32,228 nt of DNA from Thiotrichales bacterium (GCA_027036095.1 JALVTA010000126.1:1-32228); one strand, 5' to 3'; shown: positions 23,273-31,366, numbered from the stretch's first letter. Made by a program: numbers and translations. The notes: a model not told the origin generated them from the letters alone.

Positions 23273-23300
23273 AAAAAACGGGCCCCGTGCCCGTTTTTTT
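23273..23300 (+). terminator. Terminator after rplT
   Basis: Six A residues, CGGGC (23279-23283), a 5-base loop, GCCCG (23289-23293) and seven T residues. The A-T pairs extend the stem. It separates the ribosomal genes from pheST. Confidence 0.85.
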
Positions 23301-23323
23301 ATGCAGAAAACAAAATAAAATCA

Positions 23324-23353
23324 TTAGCTTACGCGCATCTTGTGCGCTAAAAT
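23324..23353 (+). promoter_or_regulatory. pheS promoter candidate with an imperfect inverted repeat
   Basis: TAAAAT (23348-23353) is a good -10 but no good -35 exists. An imperfect inverted repeat spans it: TTAG (23324-23327), CGCGCA (23332-23337), TGTGCG (23341-23346) and CTAA (23347-23350). It may be a regulator site. In E. coli pheST has a leader-peptide attenuator; none is seen here. Confidence 0.4.
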
Positions 23354-23388
23354 GATTCGCTTTCCATCCTCAGCAGAAGAGACAGTCC

Positions 23389-24387
23389 ATGCAGGAGAGG
23401 CTTGAACAACTGGTGGAGGAGGCGCGTCAGGCGCTCTCCTCCGTCGAGCAGCTGGCTGATCTGGATCAGCTGCGGGTGCGCTTTCTGGGCAAGAAGGGTG
23501 CACTGACCGAGATGATGAAGCAGCTGGGCGGCATGGCGCCGGAGGAGCGTCCCAAAGCCGGCCAGCTGATCAATCAGGCCAAGCAGACGGTACAGGCGCT
23601 GATCAACGACAAGAAGGCCGCGCTGGAGGAGGCCCGGCTGGCCGCCAAGCTGCAGGCCGAGGCGGTGGATGTGACCCTGCCGGGGCGCAATGTGGACATC
23701 GGTGGGCCCCATCCGGTCAGCCGCACCCTCGCGCGCATCGAGCGCCTGTTCGCCCAGGCCGGCTTCACCGTTGCACAGGGGCCGGAGATCGAGGATGACT
23801 GGCACAACTTCGAGGCGCTCAACATTCCGCCCACCCATCCGGCGCGTGCCATGCACGACACCTTCTATATCAACGACAGTGACGTGCTGCGCACCCATAC
23901 CTCCGGCGTGCAGATCCGGGTCATGGAAGGACAGCAGCCGCCCATTCGCATCATCGCGCCCGGGCGGGTCTATCGCTGCGACTCCGACCAGACCCACACC
24001 CCCATGTTCCACCAGGTGGAAGGACTGGTGGTGGAGGAAAATGCCAGCTTCGCCCAGCTCAAGACGCTGATCATCGATTTTCTGCGCCGCTTCTTCGAAG
24101 ATGAGAACCTCAAGGTGCGCTTCCGTCCCTCCTATTTCCCCTTCACGGAGCCATCGGCTGAAGTGGACATCGCCACAGACCTGTTCGGCGACGGGCGCTG
24201 GATGGAAGTGCTCGGCTGCGGCATGGTGCACCCCAACGTGCTGCGCAACGTGGGCATCGACCCGGAGCGTTACCGGGGCTTCGCCTTCGGTCTGGGCGTG
24301 GAGCGGCTGACCATGCTGCGCTACGGCGTGGACGATCTGCGCCTGTTCTTCGAAAACGACCTGCGTTTCCTGCAGCAGTTCAAGTAA
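23389..24387 (+). CDS. pheS: Phenylalanyl-tRNA synthetase alpha subunit
   Basis: The 332-residue protein has an N-terminal coiled coil (QERLEQLVEEARQALSSVEQL). The class II catalytic core follows: HPVSRTLARIERLF, motif 2 GRVYRCDSDQTHTPMFHQVEGL, and motif 3 GFAFGLGVERLTMLRYG. It forms the alpha2beta2 enzyme with PheT, encoded 16 bases downstream. Confidence 0.98.
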   Translation: MQERLEQLVEEARQALSSVEQLADLDQLRVRFLGKKGALTEMMKQLGGMAPEERPKAGQLINQAKQTVQALINDKKAALEEARLAAKLQAEAVDVTLPGRNVDIGGPHPVSRTLARIERLFAQAGFTVAQGPEIEDDWHNFEALNIPPTHPARAMHDTFYINDSDVLRTHTSGVQIRVMEGQQPPIRIIAPGRVYRCDSDQTHTPMFHQVEGLVVEENASFAQLKTLIIDFLRRFFEDENLKVRFRPSYFPFTEPSAEVDIATDLFGDGRWMEVLGCGMVHPNVLRNVGIDPERYRGFAFGLGVERLTMLRYGVDDLRLFFENDLRFLQQFK

Positions 24388-24403
24388 ACGGATCTCACAA
24401 GCG

Positions 24404-26782
24404 ATGAAGACAAGCAGACACTGGCTCGAACAATGGACCCGCCCGGCCTGGACGGATGAGGAGATGAGCGAGGCGCTCAGTCTGGCCGGGCTGGAAGTGG
24501 ACGGCGTGGAACCGGCGGCACCGCCGTTCTCCGGCGTGGTGGTGGGACAGGTGCTGACCGTGGAGAAGCACCTGGACGCGGACAAGCTCAATGTCACTAC
24601 CGTGGATGTGGGCGGTGAGGAACCGCTGCAGATAGTCTGCGGCGCGCGCAACGTGCGGCCCGGCATGAAGGCGCCCTGTGCCACTGTGGGCGCCGTGCTG
24701 CCCGGCGGCTTCAAGATCAAGAAGGCCAAACTGCGCGGTGTGCCCTCCTTCGGCATGCTCTGCTCCGCCAGCGAGCTGGGGCTGGCGGAATCTTCCGACG
24801 GTCTGATGGAACTGCCGGCGGACGCACCGGTGGGGGAGGATGTGCGCGTCTACCTGGATCTGGACGATCCCGTATTCGACATTGACCTGACGCCCAACCG
24901 CAGCGACTGCCTCAGCCACGAGGGCATGGCGCGCGAGGTGGCGGCGCTCACCGGCGGTGACTATGCCGCGCCCTACACGCTGGTTGAACCGCAGGCAGCC
25001 TTCCGCACCGAACAGGCGGTGCGCGTGTCCGCACCGGAGGCCTGCCCGCGCTATCTGGGCTGCGAGGTGCGTGGCTTCAACGCCGGCGTGGAAACACCCC
25101 TGTGGATGCAGGAGCGCCTGCGCCGCTGCGGCGTGCGCCCCATCAGTCTGGTGGTGGACATCACCAACTATGTGCTGCTGGAGCTGGGCCAGCCCATGCA
25201 CGCCTTCGACGCCGACCGCCTGCAGGGTGCGATCGAAGTGCGCATGGCCCGCGAGGGAGAACAGCTCACCACCCTGGACGGGGAGACGCGTAGGCTGAAA
25301 GCCGACACCTTGGTGATCGCCGACGACTCCGGCCCCATTGCGCTGGCCGGCATCATGGGGGGTGAGGCGACGGCCGTGAGTGACGCCACCACACGCATTT
25401 TCTTCGAGGCGGCCCATTTCAAACCGGAGGTGATTGCCGGCAAGGCCCGCCAGTACGGCCTGCACACCGACTCCTCCCATCGCTTCGAGCGGGGCGTGGA
25501 CCCGGAACTGCCGCGCAAGGCACTGCTGCGGGCGGTGGACCTGCTGCTGACACTGGCCGGCGGCGAGGCCGGCGACATCGTGGCGGTGGAGGCGCCGGAA
25601 CACCTGCCGGCCCGCCCCGTGATCACGCTGCGTCAGGAGAAGATCGAACAGGTGCTGGGCATGGTCTTCCCGACCGAGCAGGTGGAAACCCTGCTGGCAC
25701 GACTGCATTTCGACATTCAGCGGCTGGAGCCGGGACTGTGGCAGGTGACGCCGCCCAGCTGGCGCTTCGATATCGGTATTGAGGAAGACCTGATCGAAGA
25801 GCTGGCCGGCCTTTACGGATACAACCGCCTGCCGGAGTCGGCGGTGCATGCGCCCATGCAGCTGGGCGAGCTGCCGGAGACGGAGCTGGATCAGGCCAAA
25901 CTGCACGAGGCACTCATTCAGCGCGGCTATCACGAGGTCATCACCTACAGCTTCATTCCGGAAGAGGAGGCGCAGCTGTTCGCGCTGGATCAGCAGACCG
26001 TGGCGCTGGCCAACCCGCTCTCCGAGGAGCTGGCGGTGATGCGTCCGTCGCTGATGCCCGGCCTGCTGCGCACCGTGGCCCACAACCAGAAGCGTCAGCA
26101 GCTGCGGGTGCGCGTGTTTGAGTCCGGCGCGGTGTTCGAGCGGGGCGAGGACGGCTATGTGCAGGCGCAGCGCATCGGCGGCGCCATTTTCGGCAGCCGC
26201 GCGCCCCTGCACTGGGACACGCCGGTGGAGACGGTGGATTTCTTCGATATCAAGGGCGACGTGGAGGCGCTGCTGGCCGCCGCCGAGGTGGCGGCCACCT
26301 TCGAGCCCGCCAGCCACCCGGTGCTCCATCCGGGCCAGTCCGCCTGGGTGAAGCACGACGGCGAGATCATCGGCTGGGTGGGACAGCTGCACCCGCAGCT
26401 GTACCGACGCTGGAAGCTGGCACAGCCGGTCTATCTGTTCGAACTGGCGCTGCCGCCGCTTTTGAAGGCCCGTCTGCCGCAGATGCAGCCGGTGTCCCGC
26501 TTCCCGGAAGTGCAGCGGGATCTGGCCTTCGTGCTCGACCGCAAGGTGCCGGCCGCTTCTCTGCAGCAGGTGATCGAGCGTGTGGACAGCCCCATTCTGC
26601 GTGAGGTGCGTCTGTTCGACCTGTATGCGGGCGAAGGTCTGCCGGAGGACAAGAAGAGCCTGGCGGTCAAGCTGCGCTTCGGCAGTCTGGAGCACACCCT
26701 CTCCGACGAGGAGGTGGATGCCACCGTCGAAGCCGTGGTGCAGGCGGTGGCCGCCGAGCTGGGCGGGCAGCTGCGTCAGTAA
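24404..26782 (+). CDS. pheT: Phenylalanyl-tRNA synthetase beta subunit
   Basis: The 792-residue protein has the full domain set: an N-terminal helix, a tRNA-binding OB fold (about 40-150), B3/B4 editing domains (about 200-380), the B5 domain, a pseudo-catalytic core, and a C-terminal ferredoxin-like anticodon-binding domain (VSRFPEVQRDLAFVLDRKVP to the end). The start SRHWLEQWTRPAWTDEEM and DLTPNRSDCLSHEGMAREVA are family signatures. It lies between pheS and ihfA. Confidence 0.98.
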   Translation: MKTSRHWLEQWTRPAWTDEEMSEALSLAGLEVDGVEPAAPPFSGVVVGQVLTVEKHLDADKLNVTTVDVGGEEPLQIVCGARNVRPGMKAPCATVGAVLPGGFKIKKAKLRGVPSFGMLCSASELGLAESSDGLMELPADAPVGEDVRVYLDLDDPVFDIDLTPNRSDCLSHEGMAREVAALTGGDYAAPYTLVEPQAAFRTEQAVRVSAPEACPRYLGCEVRGFNAGVETPLWMQERLRRCGVRPISLVVDITNYVLLELGQPMHAFDADRLQGAIEVRMAREGEQLTTLDGETRRLKADTLVIADDSGPIALAGIMGGEATAVSDATTRIFFEAAHFKPEVIAGKARQYGLHTDSSHRFERGVDPELPRKALLRAVDLLLTLAGGEAGDIVAVEAPEHLPARPVITLRQEKIEQVLGMVFPTEQVETLLARLHFDIQRLEPGLWQVTPPSWRFDIGIEEDLIEELAGLYGYNRLPESAVHAPMQLGELPETELDQAKLHEALIQRGYHEVITYSFIPEEEAQLFALDQQTVALANPLSEELAVMRPSLMPGLLRTVAHNQKRQQLRVRVFESGAVFERGEDGYVQAQRIGGAIFGSRAPLHWDTPVETVDFFDIKGDVEALLAAAEVAATFEPASHPVLHPGQSAWVKHDGEIIGWVGQLHPQLYRRWKLAQPVYLFELALPPLLKARLPQMQPVSRFPEVQRDLAFVLDRKVPAASLQQVIERVDSPILREVRLFDLYAGEGLPEDKKSLAVKLRFGSLEHTLSDEEVDATVEAVVQAVAAELGGQLRQ

Positions 26783-26792
26783 GGAGCGGAAG

Positions 26793-27101
26793 ATGAGCGA
26801 CAAGACCCTCACCAAGGCCGATCTGGCCGAAACCCTGAGCGAGACCTTCGGCTTCAACAAGCGCGAGTCCAAGCTGCTGGTGGACGCCTTCTTCGAGGAG
26901 ATTCGCGACACCCTCGCCAGCGGGGAGCAGGTCAAGCTCTCCGGCTTCGGCAACTTCGAGCTGCGCGACAAGAACCCCCGTCCGGGGCGCAACCCGCGCA
27001 CCGGCGAGGAGGTGCCGATCGAAGCCCGCCGCGTGGTAACATTCAAGCCGGGACAGAAACTCAAGACCCGGGTGGACAACCATGGCCGTCATTCAGGTTG
27101 A
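26793..27101 (+). CDS. ihfA: Integration host factor subunit alpha
   Basis: The 102-residue HU-family protein bends DNA as a heterodimer with IhfB. It starts MSDKTLTKADLAETLSETFGFNKRES. The conserved core GFGNFELRDKNPRPGRNPRTGEEVPI carries the intercalating Pro arm (RNPRTGEE). I chose ATG at 26793 because AAGGAG (26781-26786) lies upstream and the length fits. The position after pheT is the standard gammaproteobacterial order. It overlaps the next gene by 20 bases. Confidence 0.96.
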   Translation: MSDKTLTKADLAETLSETFGFNKRESKLLVDAFFEEIRDTLASGEQVKLSGFGNFELRDKNPRPGRNPRTGEEVPIEARRVVTFKPGQKLKTRVDNHGRHSG

Positions 27102-27459
27102 GAACTGGACGCTGGAGCTGCCGGACAAGAAGTACTTCACCATCGGCGAAGTGGCGCGGCTGTGCGGCCTGAAGGCTCACGTGCTGCGCTACTGGGAGAA
27201 GGAGTTTCCCATGCTGCGCCCGGCCAAGCGCAGCGGCCGCCGCTACTACCAGCACAAGGACATCCGCCTGGTGATGGAGATCAAGCACCTGCTGCACGAG
27301 CAGGGCTTCACCATCGACGGCGCCGTGCGTCGTCTCGCCCGCCGCCACCGGGACGTCTCCGCCCTCAAGGTGGAAGACGGTCCGCTGCGCCAGCTGCAGG
27401 ACGCCCATCGGGCCCTGCGGGAATACATGGCGTGGCTGGAGACGCAAAACCCTGTATAA
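27082..27459 (+). CDS. MerR-family transcriptional regulator downstream of ihfA
   Basis: The 125-residue protein has the MerR winged-helix domain at about 17-85: YFTIGEVARLCGLKAHVLRYWEKEF, then RYYQHKDIRLVMEIKHLLHEQGFTIDGAV. The C-terminal part is short and has no metal-binding cysteines, so it is not a metal sensor of the MerR/CueR type. The same gene follows ihfA in many gammaproteobacteria, where its role is unclear. Its stop lies in the TATAAT of the SRP RNA promoter. Confidence 0.9.
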   Translation: MAVIQVENWTLELPDKKYFTIGEVARLCGLKAHVLRYWEKEFPMLRPAKRSGRRYYQHKDIRLVMEIKHLLHEQGFTIDGAVRRLARRHRDVSALKVEDGPLRQLQDAHRALREYMAWLETQNPV

Positions 27460-27460
27460 T
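27455..27460 (+). promoter_or_regulatory. Candidate -10 of the SRP RNA promoter
   Basis: A perfect TATAAT sits at the end of the merR-family gene, with initiation near 27467. A hairpin CGCCGT/ACGGCG (27467-27483) follows within the presumed precursor. The -35 region is weak. Confidence 0.5.
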
Positions 27461-27492
27461 GGGCGTCGCCGTTTCCGACGGCGTTTCAATGC

Positions 27493-27605
27493 GGTGATCT
27501 GTTCGTCCCCTCGCGACACGCGCCCGGGAACCCCGCCAGGTCCGGAAGGAAGCAACGGTACCGGGTCTGCGTGGGCGCCGAGGTTCCGGCGGGCAGGTCG
27601 CCACC
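27493..27605 (+). ncRNA. ffs: 4.5S RNA of the signal recognition particle
   Basis: The RNA has the conserved SRP domain IV: GCCAGGTCCGGAAGGAAGCA (27535-27554) with its GGAA tetraloop and asymmetric internal loop for Ffh binding. The 5' segment GGTGATCTG (27493-27501) pairs fully, allowing wobbles, with CAGGTCGCC (27594-27602) to close the rod. The length of about 110 bases fits the small gammaproteobacterial form. Placement directly upstream of dnaX is common. Exact ends are estimated from the closing helix. Confidence 0.95.
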
Positions 27606-27659
27606 CATCCTGCCGCATCCTGATAGAATAGCCTCTCGTTTTCTCAGGTTCGAATACCC

Positions 27660-29969
27660 ATGCAGATACTGGCGCTGGCGCGCAAATGGCGTCCCCGGAA
27701 CTTCTCCCAGCTGGTGGGGCAGACCCACGTGGTCGAGGCGCTGACCCATGCGCTGGCGCAGCAGCGGCTACACCACGCCTATCTGTTCTCCGGCACCCGT
27801 GGCGTAGGCAAGACCACCCTGGGGCGGGTGTTTGCCAAGGCGCTCAACTGCGAGCAGGGCATCACCCCGGAGCCCTGCGGCGAATGTGACGCCTGTCGCG
27901 CCATTGACGAAGGCCGATTCGTCGATCTGATCGAAATCGACGCCGCCTCGCGCACCAAGGTGGAAGACACCCGCGAGCTGCTGGACAACGTCCAGTATCT
28001 GCCGGCACAGGGCCGTTTCAAGATCTACCTGATCGACGAAGTGCACATGCTCTCCCAGAGCAGCTTCAATGCGCTGCTCAAGACGCTGGAAGAGCCGCCG
28101 GAACACGTCAAGTTCATCCTCGCTACCACCGAGCCGCACAAGCTGCCCATCACCGTGCTCTCACGCTGCCTCAAGTTCAACCTGCAGCGGCTGCAGCCGG
28201 CGCTGATCGCCGAACACCTGCGGCGGGTGGCCGAGGCGGAAGGCTTCACCATCACCGACGGTGCCCTTCACCTGCTGGCCCACCATGCCGACGGCTCCGT
28301 ACGCGACGCCCTCAGTCTGCTGGATCAGGCGGTGGTGCAGGGCAGCGGCCAGGTGGATGAGGCCACCGTGCGTGACATGCTCGGGCTGGCCTCCGAAGCG
28401 GCATTGACGGCGCTGCTGGAGGCCCTGGCCGACCGGGATGCCCAAGCCCTGGCCGACGTGCTTGCCCAACTGGCGCAGGAAGGCGCCGACTATCCGCTGC
28501 TGCTGGAGGCGCTCGCCGAACAGTTCCACCGCATGGCCCTGCTGCAGCTGCTGGGTAGCGCCGCACCCGATCAGGACATCTCCCTGGCGGACACCTTCGC
28601 CCGCCGCTTTGACCCGGTGCGGGTGCAGCAGTGCTACCAGACCGCGCTGCTGGGACAGAAGGAGCTGCAGTGGGCGCCCAGCGCCCGGGTCGCCTTCGAA
28701 ATGGCGGCCATGCGCATGCTCGCCTTCGAGCCGCTCACCTCCGCGAAAAAACCGGCCCCACAGTTCGAAAAAACGCCCACGCAGGCGCAAAATGCGCCTC
28801 AATCCGGAAAAAAACCGGCCGCGCCGCCTGCGGCCGAGCCGGCATCCGGCAAAAATGGGGGAGGCCCCGTCTCCGAACCGCCGCTGGACACCGCGCCGCT
28901 GGTGGAAGCCCCCACCGGCGAAGCGGCCCTTGCGGGCGAGGCCAAGCAGAGCGTCTTCAGCCAGCTGCGCGCCCGGATACAGGGAGGTGCCACGCCGGGA
29001 AAGCCCACGCCGCCGACTCAGGCGGCGAGTCAGACTGACCGGAACGCTAGCGCACGGCCCGCCGATGCTTCGACGTCTCCCGTAGCGCCGGACATGGCCG
29101 TCCCGTCCACCGCCGAGACAACCGTGTCTGCCGGCAGGGACGTCGTTCCGCCGCCGGCAGACGACCTGCCACCCTGGGAGACCGAACCGCTGCCTGTGGC
29201 GGCTCCGCAGACCACCGAAGGGTCGCAGAACCCGAAAAACCCCGCCTGGGACGGCGAAATGCCCGTCGCATCGGCGGCGGACGAGGCGGCACCCGGCAAA
29301 AATGGGGGAGGCCCCGTCTCCGAACCGGCCGAGCCGCCTGTGGGGGCGGGTGCAGCGGGTAAGGCTGACACAGCCGAAGCAAAATCTGATGTGGAAGTGC
29401 CGGATGTCGCGCAATCCCTGCAAAATGCCTCCCTTGGCGGCGAAATGCCCGTCGTGCCGGCGGCGGATGCGGCGGCACCCGGCAAAAATGGGGGAGACCC
29501 CGTCTCCGGGCTTTCCGCTGCACCGGGACAGGCGGCGCATGCCGATGTACAGCCGGCAGCCGTTGCCGCAGAGGAGGCACGGCCGGACACGGACGCAGGC
29601 TGGTTGTCGCCTGAAGCGTGGCTGGCGCAGATCGATGAGCTCGGTCTGGAAGGGCTGACCCGCGAGCTGGCGCTCAACTGCGTGGCGGACCACCATGGGG
29701 CGCGCTGGCAGGTGGCGGTGGCGCCGGGCAGTGAACATCTGTGGGCGCAGCGGGGCGCGGCGCTGGTGAAGGCACTGGGACAGGCCGAGCAGGTGAGCTG
29801 GCCGCAGGGGGCCTGCACACCGGCCACCTGGCTGCGTGAGGAAGCCGAGCGGCGCCGGGCCGAGCTCAAGGCGGCCTTCGTCAGTGATCCTGTGGTGCAG
29901 GCATTGCGGCAGCGCTTTGATGCGCGCATTATCGAATCATCCATCCAACCGAGTGACAACAGGGAGTAG
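27660..29969 (+). CDS. dnaX: DNA polymerase III subunits tau/gamma, with repeat-filled linker
   Basis: DnaX is the clamp-loader ATPase that also ties polymerase cores together. The 769-residue protein has the AAA+ module: Walker A GTRGVGKTTLGR, the zinc cysteines in CGECDACRA, Walker B IYLIDEVHML and sensor 1 ILATTEPHKLP. The collar domain ends near residue 360. Residues about 362-650 form a Pro/Ala/Gly-rich linker with three repeats of GKNGGGPVSEP-type sequence. The final 120 residues (WLAQIDELGLEGLTRELALN) are the conserved tau C-terminal domain. A phased A7 run followed by a hairpin lies in the linker. It is longer than E. coli DnaX (643) because of this linker. Confidence 0.95.
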   Translation: MQILALARKWRPRNFSQLVGQTHVVEALTHALAQQRLHHAYLFSGTRGVGKTTLGRVFAKALNCEQGITPEPCGECDACRAIDEGRFVDLIEIDAASRTKVEDTRELLDNVQYLPAQGRFKIYLIDEVHMLSQSSFNALLKTLEEPPEHVKFILATTEPHKLPITVLSRCLKFNLQRLQPALIAEHLRRVAEAEGFTITDGALHLLAHHADGSVRDALSLLDQAVVQGSGQVDEATVRDMLGLASEAALTALLEALADRDAQALADVLAQLAQEGADYPLLLEALAEQFHRMALLQLLGSAAPDQDISLADTFARRFDPVRVQQCYQTALLGQKELQWAPSARVAFEMAAMRMLAFEPLTSAKKPAPQFEKTPTQAQNAPQSGKKPAAPPAAEPASGKNGGGPVSEPPLDTAPLVEAPTGEAALAGEAKQSVFSQLRARIQGGATPGKPTPPTQAASQTDRNASARPADASTSPVAPDMAVPSTAETTVSAGRDVVPPPADDLPPWETEPLPVAAPQTTEGSQNPKNPAWDGEMPVASAADEAAPGKNGGGPVSEPAEPPVGAGAAGKADTAEAKSDVEVPDVAQSLQNASLGGEMPVVPAADAAAPGKNGGDPVSGLSAAPGQAAHADVQPAAVAAEEARPDTDAGWLSPEAWLAQIDELGLEGLTRELALNCVADHHGARWQVAVAPGSEHLWAQRGAALVKALGQAEQVSWPQGACTPATWLREEAERRRAELKAAFVSDPVVQALRQRFDARIIESSIQPSDNRE
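28808..28836 (+). promoter_or_regulatory. Candidate -1 frameshift (or slippage) signal in dnaX
   Basis: Seven A residues (28808-28814) fall in the zero frame as ggA AAA AAA, the phasing needed for tandem -1 slippage. A 7-bp GC stem follows one base later: CGGCCGC (28816-28822) and GCGGCCG (28830-28836) with a 7-base loop. The -1 frame stays open until TGA at 29036-29038, which predicts a gamma form of about 458 residues. In E. coli the analogous site is A AAA AAG and stops at once. Confidence 0.4.
28846..28872 (+). repeat. Dispersed GC-rich repeat, copy B (dnaX linker)
   Basis: A 27-base segment containing TGGGGGAGGCCCCGTCT, identical to copy C. It starts on codon position 2 and encodes SGKNGGGPVS. 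It lies just after the A7 run and hairpin. Confidence 0.85.
29253..29324 (+). repeat. dnaX linker repeat unit 1, containing copy C
   Basis: This stretch starts GGCGAAATGCCCGTCG and ends with copy C (29293-29319). It recurs 186 bases downstream. It encodes GEMPVASAADEAAPGKNGGG and then PVSEP. The 186-base spacing (62 codons) points to a diverged tandem duplication. Confidence 0.85.
29439..29510 (+). repeat. dnaX linker repeat unit 2, containing copy D
   Basis: The second unit starts with the same 16 bases as unit 1 and ends with copy D (29479-29505), which has GAGACCCC in place of GAGGCCCC. It encodes GEMPVVPAADAAAPGKNGGD and then PVSG. Some bases outside the shared core differ from unit 1, so the duplication is not recent. 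Confidence 0.85.
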
Positions 29970-29973
29970 CAAC

Positions 29974-30306
29974 ATGTTCGGAGGTGGCAAGGCGGGTCTG
30001 GCCGGCCTGATGAAACAGGCGCAGGAGATCCAGAACAAGATGAAGGAAGCGCAGGAGGCCATCGCTTCCATGGAGGTGACCGGTGAGGCCGGCGGCGGAC
30101 TGGTGAAGGTGACCATGACCGGCAAGCACGAGCTGGTGCGTGTGGACATCGATGACAGCATCATGGACGACCGTGAGATGGTGGAGGATCTGGTGGTGGC
30201 CGCCGTCAACAGTGCCGTGCGCAAGGTGGAGGAAGAGACCCAGCGGCGCATGAGCGAGGTCACCGGCGGTCTCAATCTGCCCGGCGGCATGCAGTTTCCG
30301 TTCTGA
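29974..30306 (+). CDS. ebfC: YbaB/EbfC family nucleoid-associated protein
   Basis: The 110-residue protein starts MFGGGKAGLAGLMKQAQEIQ and ends GGLNLPGGMQFPF. It shares the conserved GGGLVKVTMTGKHELVRVDID core of the YbaB fold. It binds DNA as a dimer. The dnaX-ebfC-recR order is classic. GGGAG (29962-29966) precedes the ATG at 29974. Its stop overlaps recR as TGATG. Confidence 0.95.
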   Translation: MFGGGKAGLAGLMKQAQEIQNKMKEAQEAIASMEVTGEAGGGLVKVTMTGKHELVRVDIDDSIMDDREMVEDLVVAAVNSAVRKVEEETQRRMSEVTGGLNLPGGMQFPF

Positions 30307-30902
30307 TGCGCGCGCCTGCTCTCGACCGGCTCATCGAGGCCTTTCAGGTACTGCCCGGCGTGGGGCGCAAGAGCGCCCAGCGCATGGCCTATCACCTGCT
30401 GGAGCGGGCCCGGCCCGAGGGGCAGGCGCTGGCCGAGGCACTGGCCGCGGCGCTGGACAGCGTGCGTCACTGCGAGCGCTGCCGCAACTTTTCCGAGGCG
30501 AAACTGTGCCCCGTCTGCGCCAGCGACCGGCGCGATCCGCGGCGCATCTGCGTGGTGGAATCGCCCAGCGATATCGAGGTGATCGAACAGACCGGCGTGT
30601 TCGACGGGCGCTATTTCGTGCTCATGGGACACCTGTCACCCATCGATGGCATCGGCCCGGAACAGCTGGGGCTGGATTTGCTGGCCCGTCAGCTGGCCGA
30701 AGGCGGGGTGGAGGAGCTGATTCTCGCCCTCAACGCCACCGTGGAGGGGGAGGCGACCGCCTGGTATCTGCAGCAGCTGGCCGATGAGCATGGCGTGACC
30801 GTCACACGGCTGGCGCAGGGCGTGCCCTTCGGCGCCGAGCTGGAGTATCTGGACGCCCAGACGCTGGCGCAGGCGTTTCAGCTGCGCCGCAAGGTGGAGT
30901 GA
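30306..30902 (+). CDS. recR: Recombination mediator RecR
   Basis: The 198-residue protein acts with RecFO to load RecA on gapped DNA. It has the helix-hairpin-helix (FQVLPGVGRKSAQRMAYHLL), a Cys4 zinc finger (CERCRNFSEAKLCPVC, with the fourth cysteine pair close together), and the Toprim domain (ICVVESPSDIEVIEQTGVF, LILALNATVEGEATAWYL). The ATG overlaps the ebfC stop. Confidence 0.98.
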   Translation: MRAPALDRLIEAFQVLPGVGRKSAQRMAYHLLERARPEGQALAEALAAALDSVRHCERCRNFSEAKLCPVCASDRRDPRRICVVESPSDIEVIEQTGVFDGRYFVLMGHLSPIDGIGPEQLGLDLLARQLAEGGVEELILALNATVEGEATAWYLQQLADEHGVTVTRLAQGVPFGAELEYLDAQTLAQAFQLRRKVE

Positions 30903-31366
30903 TGGACTTCGAGACGCTCAGGGCCAGTCGCTACTGGGAGACCACGCCGCTGGAGGAGATGAACAGGGCGCAGTGGGAGGCTCTGTGCGACGGCTGCGCC
31001 CTGTGCTGTCTGGTCAAGCTGGAGTGCGAGGACACCGGCGAGGTGGACTATACCCGGGTGATCTGTCCGTGGTCCGATCCCGGGACGGGGCGCTGCACCG
31101 ACTACCCCAACCGCCATGTGAACGTGCCCGAGTGCGTGCCGCTGACGCTGGAGCGGGTGCGGGAATTCCACTGGCTGCCGCCGACCTGCGCCTACCGTCT
31201 ACTGCATGAGGGCAGGCCGCTGCCCGACTGGCATCCGCTCATCTCCGGCCGGCCGGAGAGCGTGCACGAGGCGGGTATCGGCGTGGGCAATTACGATCCC
31301 GTGCCGCTGACGGCGGAGATCGATCTGGAAGATTTCATCATCGAATTGAAGCGCCACACCGGCTGA
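30902..31366 (+). CDS. YcgN-family cysteine cluster protein (UPF0260)
   Basis: The 154-residue protein begins MDFETLRASRYWETTPLEEM. It carries a Cys cluster in LCDGCALCCLVKLECEDTG, with further cysteines in VICPWSDPGTGRC and VPECVPLT, typical of the UPF0260 family, which may bind a metal or Fe-S centre. I prefer ATG at 30902, which overlaps the recR stop (TGATG), over a GTG one codon earlier. AAGGTGGAG lies just upstream. Function is unknown. Confidence 0.9.
   Translation: MDFETLRASRYWETTPLEEMNRAQWEALCDGCALCCLVKLECEDTGEVDYTRVICPWSDPGTGRCTDYPNRHVNVPECVPLTLERVREFHWLPPTCAYRLLHEGRPLPDWHPLISGRPESVHEAGIGVGNYDPVPLTAEIDLEDFIIELKRHTG

Noticed and set aside
24395..27079. An 894-codon open frame on the minus strand opposite pheT and ihfA
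   Set aside because: High GC content keeps the antisense frame open. The encoded peptide has no recognisable motif, and the forward frame is unmistakably PheT and IhfA.
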